A DNA stretch of 64,000 nucleotides from Branchipolynoe longqiensis (taxonomy: Eukaryota; Annelida; Polychaeta; Phyllodocida; Polynoidae): NCBI GenBank assembly GCA_030323885.1, contig CM059198.1, positions 16,592,462-16,656,461 of the forward strand. The letters run 5' to 3'. Every line of letters starts with the position of its first letter. Position 1 is the stretch's first letter. A program made the translations under genes and the position numbers. The notes under the pieces were generated by a model that saw only the letters and a program-made list of their open reading frames with translations, made no database searches and was not told the origin of the DNA. Positions 22,955-33,439 of this stretch are shown here, piece after piece.

Positions 22955-23423
22955 ATTAATATAAATATAATAATAAAAATTTGTTAATTATTTTACTTTA
23001 TTGATTTTTTTCATTTATTCGTTAATATCAATATTCCTCTCGTTGTAGAAATTCAAGATACCGCAATATGACATCCCAAATCCACACCCCTCGAATAAAA
23101 TTCGAGTAACAGGTAGGATGGGTGAAAAATTAGAAAATATAAGTTTATTCGAAAAGCGACTTAAGAATGTGTGTCGTAGTAACACATATCAGCCACGGGG
23201 AATGTTGTATGCGGGTCTAGCTAACAACTCCCGCCATTGTGAAGTCAGATGGAAAACCCGCTGACCCACTTGTTACCCAGCGGTCGCTGGGTCATCCTAG
23301 GTCACATTGCGGGGACCCCCTTCGTGCGCTTGTAACTGGCTGGCGCCCAGCAAAGTGTAGCTACCCTTAGGAATCAGCAAACCTCCGGTGACATCACAAT
23401 CCAACCCCTCTGTCTTCATCTTA
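22955..23423. other. AT-rich then mixed sequence, no gene seen
   Basis: 22,955-23,060 is AT-rich. 23,061-23,423 is mixed sequence with no motif or repeat match that I can recognise. Confidence 0.5.
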
Positions 23424-23940
23424 AGCCGTGTTTACACGGGCGAGTTAAGTCGCTTCATATCAATCGGCTTGCCTAGTTCGCCTCACAATCGCCATGTAAA
23501 CGCACCATTGAAGCGGATTAGGGCTGTTTTGCTTCATATGATTCACTTTATGTAAACCACCTTGCAAGGTAGTTTATATGAATCGATTCAGCTGGTTCCC
23601 GGGCGGCGATAGCGTAAAATAGTTGTGCTCGCCGGCTACAGGCTCAGCTGTAATTAATCGCTGGTGCCCGGCAGTGTTAGGGACCGATTAGGCTGAAATC
23701 TATTAAATGCGATCATATTTAAATTCCAAGCGATATTAACATAGCAACTACATCGGCGTCGAATCGACGAGTGTAAACTAAACCAATAGCAGTGCTCGCC
23801 GGCTACAGGCGCACCACAAAGGCTGCTGGTTCCCGGTCGCCGACACACTTTCAAACTCGCTCGTGTAAATGCACCACTACTTCGCTTCATATAAATCGCT
23901 TTGCCTAATTCGCTTCACAATTCCCCGTGTAAACACGGTT
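23424..23940. mobile_element. MITE-1, copy 1
   Basis: The 517-bp element has terminal inverted repeats AGCCGTGTTTACACGGGC / CCCGTGTAAACACGGTT. It also has direct subterminal repeats (CGCTTCATAT..ATCG..TTGCCTA at 23,452 and 23,884) and two copies of GTGCTCGCCGGCTACAGG. A second copy is at 39,673-40,234. Target duplication is unclear. It is probably a non-autonomous DNA transposon. Confidence 0.8.
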
Positions 23941-23975
23941 ATAGTTGGAAGAACAACACTTAAATTTTTCCAAGA

Positions 23976-25017
23976 ATGCGTATATCGGTTGTGTGCGATT
24001 CCCGTGGGGCCGGGTTAGCCCTTCTCCTGCGGAGACTGGCCCATGAACAGGACTTTCATGTCCACGTTAACCCCGGCAAGGGTTACGTTGAAGCGATGCG
24101 GTTATCGCTCCCCCGGCTCCGGTAAGTCAGGCTTTCCTATCACACACATTACGTTTCATATGAATTATGATTATAAACGCCTAATGGGCCGGTTAATGAT
24201 TTATCTCAGGCCTAGTCGCTGTAGTAATTACTGTAACCACACCCCACATTTAAAATCACACATTATTAATGTAGAATTCTTATCCCTTAATCCTAGTAAC
24301 TTCGACCCGGAGTACGTTATCCTGGCGGCAGGAATATGCAATGTCACTCAACGCGACCGTCGCCTCCGACTCACAACCCCCCGCGGCGAGAATGCCGGCG
24401 AAATCCTCGCCCGGCTGGGCATCATGCGCGATGAATCGATCGAAATTCTGATGACGGTGTATTCGGAGCGTGTCAGTGTGGCAACCTTCGTCTGAGTCGA
24501 CCTGGCCGACGCAAATAACCCGCCAGGCGCTGCATGTCAGTGGCGCACTACTTCGCCCACCGGCAGACGCACCCCGCGGCACACCCCCTACAGGTGGGCT
24601 AAAATACCTAGTAATATGCATATATGTAATATGCGATAACACGGAATTTGCGGTAGTCTGATTACACAGGAATAAACTCTGAAATAGAGCGATTGTTTAC
24701 TTTAAAAAATGGAAGCAAGGCGAAAAGAGAAGAATAACGTGTAACTCATAGGAAAATAGCGCAGTAAATTTTCATTTGCTTGGTCTCTTTCAGGAAACCG
24801 TTGATGACGCAGTTACAATTTAAAACCACATCATCCACGGTATCAACATGGCGGGGGAGAGCCCACTGCCCAGCTGGGCAGCGTGGTCTATACTGGGGAC
24901 CCCCTGCACCCCGTCAACTGCTACGACAGGCTCGTTGACAGGTGCCATGCCAGCGAGACCACTAAAAAGCGCTGGGCCCGATGTCTGGTCGCGTGCGTCC
25001 GGGCCGTCAATCTATAA
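23976..25017 (+). pseudogene. SGNH-hydrolase-like gene, three exons, decayed
   Basis: Exon 1 (23,976-24,121) starts at an ATG and encodes ISVVCDSRGAG with the Ser-nucleophile block. A GTAAGT donor follows. Exon 2 starts at 24,297 after TAATCCTAG and joins in frame to give RNFDPEYVILAAGICNVTQR, the block III type G-x-C-N motif. An in-frame TGA at 24,493 interrupts TFV-VDLADANN. Exon 3 starts near 24,794 after CTTGGTCTCTTTCAG. It has a TAA at codon 10 and one frame change, and then encodes YDRLVDRCHASETTKKRWAR with the catalytic D-x-x-H. SGNH esterases occur in CR1 ORF1 and in Ngaro elements, but the introns here argue against a processed copy. The exon 2 end is uncertain. Confidence 0.6.
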
Positions 25018-25596
25018 TTTATTTTAATATGCACTAGTTTGGATATTATAATTTTATAGTAGTTGTATATATTTTTATATTAATATAGATAAATTTATGT
25101 CATTTAAACTTCCACCGCACTGATAGATTATATGTATTTTACTGCACCAACCATTCCATCCACCATAGCTGCTCTATCAATAGCTGGCAGGACGGTCACT
25201 TTAAATATATGTAATTTAGACAACTTTCAATAACTTTAGGATGTATATTTTTATTTTTATTTTTACTAAATTTAGAAATAACCTTACCTTAACAGCCACG
25301 AAACATGACCCACTAAAGTGATCCTACTGCCAGGTGAATGCTCTGTTTGAGGGTGATGGTATATGGCATTTACTTTCCCGTCCTAGGTTAAATTTGTTGT
25401 AACTATGCAATCGTCCAACGCATACTGTTAAAATGAATACTGTCTTATGGTTCGCATTTGAATAATATAACGGCAGATTGGCCGCCTTTGAATAATATTA
25501 TGGCAGCTATAACTTTATGAAATATTGATGTACCGAGTTTAGGTATGAATCTAATAGTGCGTGATGTGTGCGGTGTTTCCCGCGCATATTTTTGAA
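25018..25596. other. No gene seen
   Basis: AT-rich sequence between the SGNH-like pseudogene and the Gypsy integrase. No LTR matching the far side of the Gypsy element was recognised. Confidence 0.5.
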
Positions 25597-27012
25597 TCAG
25601 TAACCGTCACTCGGCCCCGCTATCGGCGCCTCCTGTGTGTGGGGGGTCAGCAGCTGGGCCGCCTCAGATGGTTGCGCCTTATCGGCTAATTCAATTAAGC
25701 TCCCACCACCACCGCCGTCTTGCAGAATGCAGGCGGTGTTGAGTTTCAAGCGGCCTGTGTTAGATTTACGAGCCTTTAATTGGTTGGTCAGACACAACTT
25801 TACATACCTCCCTCGGCCCATCCCAGTTAGGCGCGAGTTTAATATTCGCGGTAAGCGCATGATACCTAAGTACCCGATCGCCTACTACAAATCTAGGGAA
25901 GTCAGCATTACCATAAGAATTTGTATTTCTTTGAATACTTTTTCCGGTACTATTGCGTACCCTACCGTATGCGTTATGAAAACAACACTCCAGCCATCGG
26001 ATGAAAGCTGGCGTACATAGTTCAAAGGAGTGCTTTTGTAACACCCCAAATTGTAAATCACACGCTAATCGTAACCCTTCCCTGAATACCAGTGTGTTGG
26101 GAGTGACCCCAGTAGAGGCGTGTATGGTGCAATTAGCGTGGGCTACGTATTTAGCCTGCAGGACCCAATCCCTTTCTTCTTCATTCAGCATACAAGCCAA
26201 AGCGGAAATTAGTGTTCTGTTAAATCTTTTGACTAACCTATTAGATCTAGGACAGTAGGGGTTGGTGCGGGTTTTATGACAGCCTATTAAATTTAGCATA
26301 GACTCAAAGAGCTCCGCCTCAAACTCCCTACCTTGATCTGAGTGTAATGAAATAGGGGCGCCAAAAATTAGTACCCAATTATCTACTAAGGCTTGTGCCG
26401 CCACTGCTGCCGTTTGGTTAGGCAGTTGGTAGACATGTACATATTTAGTAAAATGATCTTGTACGACCAATATAACTAAGTTGTCCCGGCTAGTGAGTTT
26501 GAAGCCGGAAACAAAATCACAGGATAACCAACCCCAGCGTTGGCCGGTCATTTGTTGCTGCAGGGGAATTTTGGGTATCCCATCCCGGGATTTATAGTAG
26601 CACATTTCGGGCACGTTTTGACCCAATCGCAAAATCTTGCATTCATACCCGGCCAATAATACCTCGCACACAATTTAACCAGAGTTCTTTCTCGATGAAA
26701 ATGCGTGGAGGTTTTATGGCTGTGGGAAAATATTAATATGTCCTCCCGTAGGAGAAAAGGGATAATAATCTGTTGATGAGTTGCTAGGGTGGCGCTGTCG
26801 AGCGCATTTCTACACAGCAACCCATCCATGAGAAATAATTGATCCCACTGATTTAATAACTTAATGGTTTCACCACTTTCCGCACTGGTGAGATCTCTAG
26901 GAGGTCTCACAGTGTGCGTATTCAGCATTGTAATAATAGTAGAACATGTATCGTCACTTGCTTGAGCTTGACAAATTTCAGCCTGAGACCAAACATTTTT
27001 AATTATTTTCAA
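25597..27012 (-). pseudogene. Gypsy integrase with altered catalytic site
   Basis: The minus strand encodes the H2C2 zinc-binding domain (26,780-26,600: HKTSTHFHRERT, YYWPGM, CPKCA). The catalytic core in the 301-residue frame 26,671-25,766 has CDFVSGF (Asp52) and LHSDQGREF (Asp112). Exactly 35 residues later, where family members have Glu in VERFNRT, it reads LVKRFNRTL (Lys148, codon 26,230-26,228), so the DDE triad is broken. A C-terminal region with GDRVL and NWDGP follows. The last part (25,860-25,597) is in another frame. The two main frames overlap with a shift at about 26,600. Confidence 0.85.
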
Positions 27013-28504
27013 TTTCTGTACAATGGCGAGAGGAGGCGACTACCGCCGTGTGTGCCCCACAATCCTCGCATTCAGGTATTCCACAATGGTGGATGGGAAT
27101 TTGACTCAGTGCATCGGCATTAATATGTTGAGGACCGGGTCGATAAGTAATTTGGGTGTTGGTCAGGCCAAACTCAGATAGCCAGGCTAACCAACACCCT
27201 ATCATCCCCTCAACCTCTTTAAAATTTAATAACCACTTTAAAGAATGGTGGTCGGTTCGGATCTGAAATTCCGAATCCCCAAAATAATGGCGGTACTTTT
27301 TGGTATATATGACAAATGCCATTAATTCCCGTTTAGTGGTGCAATATTGCCGCTGACAGGCAATTAACCTGTTGCTGGCAAATGTAATGGGCACTTCTAC
27401 CTCATCCTGCATCTGACTTAACGCCCCTGCAATAGCGAAGGCACGAGCGTCAGTATCTAAGATAAATTGACCCGGTCAAAGGCCTGTTTGCTTACATTAG
27501 CCATATCCTGAATAGGTGCTACTACTTTAGGGATAAATTCCCGATAAAACGAGGCAAATCCTATTAAACTTTTAGTTTTCTTAGGAGACTTAGGCACAGC
27601 CCAGTTTGTAATAGCTTCCACCTTTCTCGGGTCGGGCTTGATGCCCTCCCCCGAGACAATGCGGCCCAAATACTCTGTCTCCCGGCGAAACAGATTGGAT
27701 TTAGACGGTTTAAGTTTTCATTTATATTTACGAAGCCTAAGAAAGACCTCGCATAAATTATTGCGACGTGTGCTAACAGTGTCGCCAAAGATAATAATGT
27801 CATCTAAATATACTAAACAGTGTGTAAATAACAAACCATTTAACATTTCAGCCATCATTTTCTCAAATGTAGCAGGTGCATTACAAAGACCGAAAGGCAT
27901 TACATTCCACTTATAGAGTCCTATATGAGTGGTGAAGGCAGTTTTCTCCCGGTCGTCGTCTCGCATCCCGACTTGGTGGTATCCCGATAGAAGGTCCAAT
28001 GTGCAGAACCACTTATTTCCTCCAAGGCTATCAAGGCTCTCGTTGAAGGGTACACATTTTTGCGGTAGTCAATGCAGAATTGCCACGTTCCATCCTTCTT
28101 GGTGACCAAGTGGACGGGCAAACTGTAGGGACTTCTGTACTAATACCAGATGCCAACATCTTGGCCACCTCATCCTCCAGAGCTTGCTTCTTGGAATCCA
28201 TGAATCTGCGATACGGTATCCTAAACGGGGCATTGTCGCCGATGTCGATATATGGTTGTACCACATCGTTCCAACCCAGTTTAGCATCCGGTCTCGCAAA
28301 TATATCGAGGAACTCAAACAAAAATTCTGCAATTTTCATTTTATCTTTCATATGATCCAAATGCGTGGCAACCGCCATGGACAATATGAAATCCGGGATT
28401 TGAGTTAATCCTTCAAACAAATTTCTATCTAAAGAAATCGCGGGTTCAGGCGATCCTCCAAATCTCTCAACACCGCGTTCTTGTTTAAGCAGATCGAATA
28501 CCAT
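27000..28504 (-). pseudogene. Gypsy reverse transcriptase and RNase H
   Basis: In minus-strand order: RT N-terminus (28,504-28,031: FRIPYRRFMDSKKQALEDEV), the palm (27,999-27,718: MDLLSGYHQVGMRDDD, MPFGLCNAPATFEKMM, catalytic VYLDDIIIFG), the connection (27,669-27,457: GFASFYREFIP), then RNase H (27,412-26,999: TTKRELMAFVIY, RTDHHSLKWLL, RPGPQHINADALSQIP). Each step needs a frame change. The order protease-RT-RNase H-integrase identifies Ty3/Gypsy. Confidence 0.9.
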
Positions 28505-28677
28505 TGCGGCTGTAGGACTGTCAATGGATCCATGTGATCTGGCCTCTGCCGCATTACCAATGGTTTGGCCTGCGACAGATGGACCAGGTCATCTGTTATG
28601 TTACAGAGTGGTAAGACTTACTAATCAATGAAGATACCGATGTGACACCCATTGGGCCAAGCATTTCAGGGTCAGGT

Positions 28678-29960
28678 TCAACACTGACCTTCCCCGTCTA
28701 TATGCCTAGTTGTAATCAGAGCCGCGACCATTTCGTGGGCGGCTATCATCACATCCTCAGTCAGAGATGCAAGCCCGCCGTCTGTTCTGAGCTGGCAATG
28801 CGTGACCAAGTTATATGGTTGTAGCACCACAAATTCTCCATTATGCGGGGAAAGGCTGGCTTCATAAAATGACATCCAGTCACTCCCCAATATACCGTCT
28901 TCAGGTATATCTACAATTAATACCAACGAGTGAAAAATCTGGTTGGCGATACCTAACGGTATGTCCGTGCAACCAAACTGCGGGATCACAAGGCCGGTAA
29001 CACTTAGTGGTTTAACTTCCGACACCAGGTTGCAGGTGTTTAGATTCAGGTCGTCAACAAATCTCTTCCCTATAACGGACATAGCAGGAAGAAACCTTTG
29101 GAACCTCTAATATTGATGGGAAGGTACCATCGTTTCCCATTTAGTGGGAAAATATTCAGAGCAAACCTGTCTCGTTCCCCTACAATGTGTAAGTCAAGAC
29201 CGGTTTTCTTTAGTATATATTCCATACACAAATCCTTATCGTTATGGATCGCATTTTGCGAGCATAATGACCTCATACCCGCCAATAAAACCTGGCGGAC
29301 GTGAATCGAACCACATTCAGAATGCGGGTCAGATTCATCATAATGGCACAAAACTGTCGAGAGTTTGTTTATGTGGGATTTAGCACAACTTTCTACAGTT
29401 GTACTCAGAAGATTATCCGGTATCACCGTAGCTAACAACACTCCGGTTGTGCGGGCATAGGCGCAATATTTTTACTCTTGGCTGCTTGCAGCCTAGCTAA
29501 ACTGGCCAATTCATGGCGAGAGTTATCGCGCCCTTTGCGGTCTCCCGCCACCATGGCCTGTTCTATGGAACGTGCTTGAGCCTGAGGACATGTGACAGCC
29601 ATATGTCCAAAGCCTCTGCATCTATAACACTCTGTATCTGGTGATACACAGGGTCTATCCCGTCCTTTCTTTGTGGGGAAAGGAGAAGGGATTGCCCACC
29701 TCGTGACCAGATCCGCTGTCCAATGGACATGGGATCTCTAGGGATTCTCTTGGGGCAATGGCTGCATTTGAGATTTGCGTGTCCGCATTTAATATATGGG
29801 GTGAAACAACTCCAGAGCAGACCAGGTCCGCATTTATTGAGGCACCATCTGAGGATGGTGCCTCAGATTCCCCCACACTTTCTCCCGCCTTACCTGCTGA
29901 CCGTAGGCAGCCACGGCGAGACCCCACCTGGACACCAGGGTCCGGGTGTTTCCTCCCCAT
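28678..29960 (-). pseudogene. Gypsy gag and protease, active site lost
   Basis: Gag occupies about 29,960-29,450 in two frames and has a CCHC knuckle CYRCRGFGHMAVTCP (29,582-29,632 inverse). The protease-containing frame (29,441-29,070) ends LPINIRGSKGFFLL and is followed, in another frame, by MSVIGKRFVDDLNLNTCNLV and PEDGILGSDWM (29,082-28,678). The D-T-G active-site residues expected between FFLL and SVIGK are absent, suggesting a small deletion at about 29,082. No LTR was found on this side. Confidence 0.75.
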
Positions 29961-31980
29961 TCTACCTCTTACGGGCCACCAGGTTGCAATGCTTTTGTCT
30001 TCCCCTTATACAAAAAATTGATAATAAAATTACTGTTTATTCACCTTGCTCCTTATAAGGGAGCAAGGGAAATGGAAAAATAATGTGTATTTATGATATT
30101 GTACTAGAATTTTGATGAATTTGTCAGCGTTTATATATTTTGATGTTGTTATTTACTGTATATTTATACCGAAATGAAGGAATGTGCTTAAAATTTGAAA
30201 CCCCCGAAAAATAAGATAAAATGCCAGAAAAAGAGTGAGCAACTAAGCGAAATAAACAGTAATACCACCAGATATTAGTGCATCTTTGACTTAGTCTTTT
30301 CTCGGTATCTTGGTAATATATACAGATACGCGTATGAATTTAGATGATTTTAGAGACAGTTAAGGTATACAAACGAAATTAAAAGAAGCCTAAATGTGTA
30401 AAAACATCTCAAGTAAAAATAAACGGCAAAAGATTGAAAGAAAGCAGCACAAAGTGATCTCGACCAAACAGTCTGAGACCTACTAAACTACTGCCCTGAT
30501 GCTCTAAAAACGGTTTGTGTCGTCACTTCTCCTTAGCGATGCACATCATCGCTAGGAGACACAGTAACAAATGGAAAACAGGCGGACTAGTTCAAAGCTA
30601 ACTGCCTCTAGCCCAAATAAACATTCCTTATGACCGATTTTGAATATCGGCAGGCCGCAGTAGCACAATTTTAATACCAGAAATAAATATTACAACGTTA
30701 TAGCCTTGTGACGGGGTAGCTAATCCTCGTCCCAAACGACTCGATCCATTCAGAGCGACACAAGGGTAACGACATTATGGCAAAACGACTCACCGTTTTA
30801 GTTCCCACTATGGAATCTAGTCTCCAGGTCCTCATAGCGAAAGACATAAGACTAGCCGCAATAAAAACAGGAGCACCAATTTACTTAAACACCATTATTT
30901 CTCCATTATAATGTAACCCCGGTACTCCCTAAACCGTCACATCACGTTGTGAAGCATAAAGACAGATGCAGTCTGCCACTGTGACTAAACGAATGAGCTG
31001 TCAAATAAGACAACAACACCATTTTTCTCCTAATTTTTAGCATATCAAAAGTAAATTAAAAGGTATTACATTCCTTACTATCCTGGTCATGGCCCCAGTT
31101 TAGCCGTTCGGCTATTCCGACCCCGCCTAAGGCGAGTGCATGTCCCTCTCCTCCAGTCTGCAGGTAGACCGTCTCCATCGTTGTCATTCCCGGGCTAAGG
31201 GCGGAAGGCCAGAGTATCATATAAATATGTTCTTTTTCCCTCCCTGCATACCAAAGCAGTTATTTATTATTTCAACTAACTGGCTATCCTCCCCGCCAGT
31301 CGATGTGTGTAATTGTTTTCGAATTAATCCAGAACTAAGCAGACACGCCCTGTGCCTCTGCTACTGTCACTGATAATCAGCCTAAGTTAATGTCTTATTT
31401 TCAGCGAAATAGCACTACGTTGATCTGTTAAAATGTCAGTTATTATCTTCCCGCAGATGGGTTAATCGGCTGCATAAGGCCTCCCAGGCATAAGGCCCTT
31501 AATTACATATAAAGCAATCAAATATCAGGTTGTCCATAGCGGTTAATCTATAAGAAGACTGGATAATATTAAAGAATGCAAGGAACGTTCCAATTCACCT
31601 TTCCAAGAGCTCAGGGCTTTATTCTTACCCTCGCTAGTACAATAAGAGTTCTTTCATAGATCAATTTCACTGAATAACGACTAAGTACAATAAGTGTATC
31701 CCCTCCTGTATTTGTTAAGTTAAATCAGTTTGGAATTTTGACAATAAAAGCCTAAATCTCATCTAAAACAGCAGAGCGTTCATAAACACGTCCGATGGGT
31801 CGGAGCCCGAGCGCTCGACCTTCCACCGTTGCTAGGAAAGTCACAATTGATGTCTCCTAGCAATGCGTTACAGCAGGGAACCCGGCCCCGCAATTGGTGG
31901 GAAATGCGAGCCTGGTGAGTAGCCCGCATTTCAGAATGCGAGCTAATCAGCCCAGCCCGCATTTCCACCGGTCGAGTAGT
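29961..31980. other. No gene seen
   Basis: Two kilobases of mixed, mostly AT-rich sequence without recognisable protein motifs. Only a short inverted repeat is notable (GGTGGGAAATGCGAGCCTGG near 31,897 against CCAGCCCGCATTTCCACC near 31,952). Confidence 0.5.
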
Positions 31981-31989
31981 CTCGGCCAC

Positions 31990-33276
31990 TTCACATGTAT
32001 ATACATATATAAATAAATATATATATATAGGTATATACATGTAGTGTCCTGCCACATTCATTTATGTTTGTCATTATATTCATCATTATCCGTGATTCTC
32101 GGCGAGGAAGGCCGTGACTCCCGGGACGCCGAAGTCAGGTTGGAGTAAAGTAGAGTCGGTTAAAGTAGAGTCGGTTAAAGTAGAATCGGTTAAAGTAGAG
32201 TCGGGTAAAGTAGAGTCGGGTAAAGTAGAGTAGGATAAAGTCAGGTCGGGACACACCAAAAACTCTCACGGGACTCCCTCAACGCTCACACCGGCGCCCC
32301 GCGCTCGGGGCTGCCCCCCCCCCCCCTTTGATAGGGGCGAGGGGCAGACACTACATATATATATATGTATATATACGTTTATATACGGACATATACATAC
32401 AAACATACATGGGTATGGATATATGTATTTATGTGTATTTATATGTATATATATATGTATATGTGTGTATATTATTATATATATATGTATATGTATAACA
32501 TTTATAATAGGCATAGGGGGTAAGGTTTCAGGGGGGGGGAGGAGATGGCAGCCTATCAGTATCAGTGCAAGGGTTTCTCGGTGCTGGGTGTCCTGGCTTT
32601 CTGCCTGGCGCAAGGGTTCCCGGCCTCCCGGCGCTGAGACTCCCGGCATTCAAATAATATAAATATAAATTAAATAAATATGAATGCAATGATATACAAA
32701 GTAAGTTGTTCTTAATGTTGCTGTACCAGCAAGAAATGCCATATTTGTGGTGATTATGATTCAGATGCATAATCACTGTGAATTATTTATTATGCATATA
32801 TATATATTGGTATGCACAAAATAGATCTAAATGGTGTACAACAGTCCCCACAGGAACTCCCCCAGTGGCAAGTGGAAGTATATGAGTGGGCCACAGACCA
32901 GCATATACCCCTATGCTTGCCTGGAGGTTCCCCTATTGTTTGGGATTCATGGCTATACCAACACAGTACTATCATAGGCAGTTCTGGCCCGTAGCCATGT
33001 GTTGAAACTAATGAATTATTTCCTAATATTCATTGTTATTTTACTCAATCCGGTCCCAACTAAATGTCCTGGGAATATCCAGGAAATTAGATATAATCTT
33101 TTGCTTTCTAGTGATATATACCAATTTGAAAGCATCCCAAAACTGAGTGTGCCACAATCGTATTTGTGAACCTGCACATTGATCCTATATATACAATTCG
33201 ACCTTGGTAATTGAACCGGGTATCAAGTTAGGTACTTTAACCACCATTGCCCAAAGGAGGTAAGCTCTCCAACCTG
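31990..33276 (+). mobile_element. TIR-M element, copy 2 (left TIR missing)
   Basis: It has the same module order as the complete copy at 56,470-59,451: ATATACATGTAGTGTCCTGCC-type start, CGCCGAAGTCAGGTTGGAGT with GAGTCGGGTAAAGTA units (32,120-32,250), a TATATG microsatellite (32,350-32,490), ATTTATAATAG, two units of the CCGGCGC minisatellite (32,600-32,645), and then about 640 bp of unique TIR ending CTCTCCAACCTG at 33,276. A left TIR is not visible. A C run lies at 32,317-32,328. Confidence 0.7.
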
Positions 33277-33439
33277 ATGATGGTTCCCCAGTAAAAATGA
33301 CTAATTCCAGCATACAAGCACCACAGTGTTATAGACAAAATAAGATTATCTCTTTATTTTAATGTAATCTCGGTTGAATTATGGAGATAGTATACATGGG
33401 AACTTTTTTTCTGCATTGAACCTGCAAAGAGATGTTTAA
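33277..33439 (-). repeat. R3 fragment between two TIR-M ends
   Basis: Inverse match to R3 near 40,370-40,500 (shared landmarks AAGATTATC.CTTTATTTTAATGTA and the TACTGG.GAACCA.CAT segment). Two TIR-M ends therefore sit inside one R3 copy about 160 bp apart. Confidence 0.65.

Noticed and set aside
24280..24642. 120-codon minus-strand frame
   Set aside because: Antisense to the SGNH-like exon 2, which has matching splice phase and recognisable motifs.
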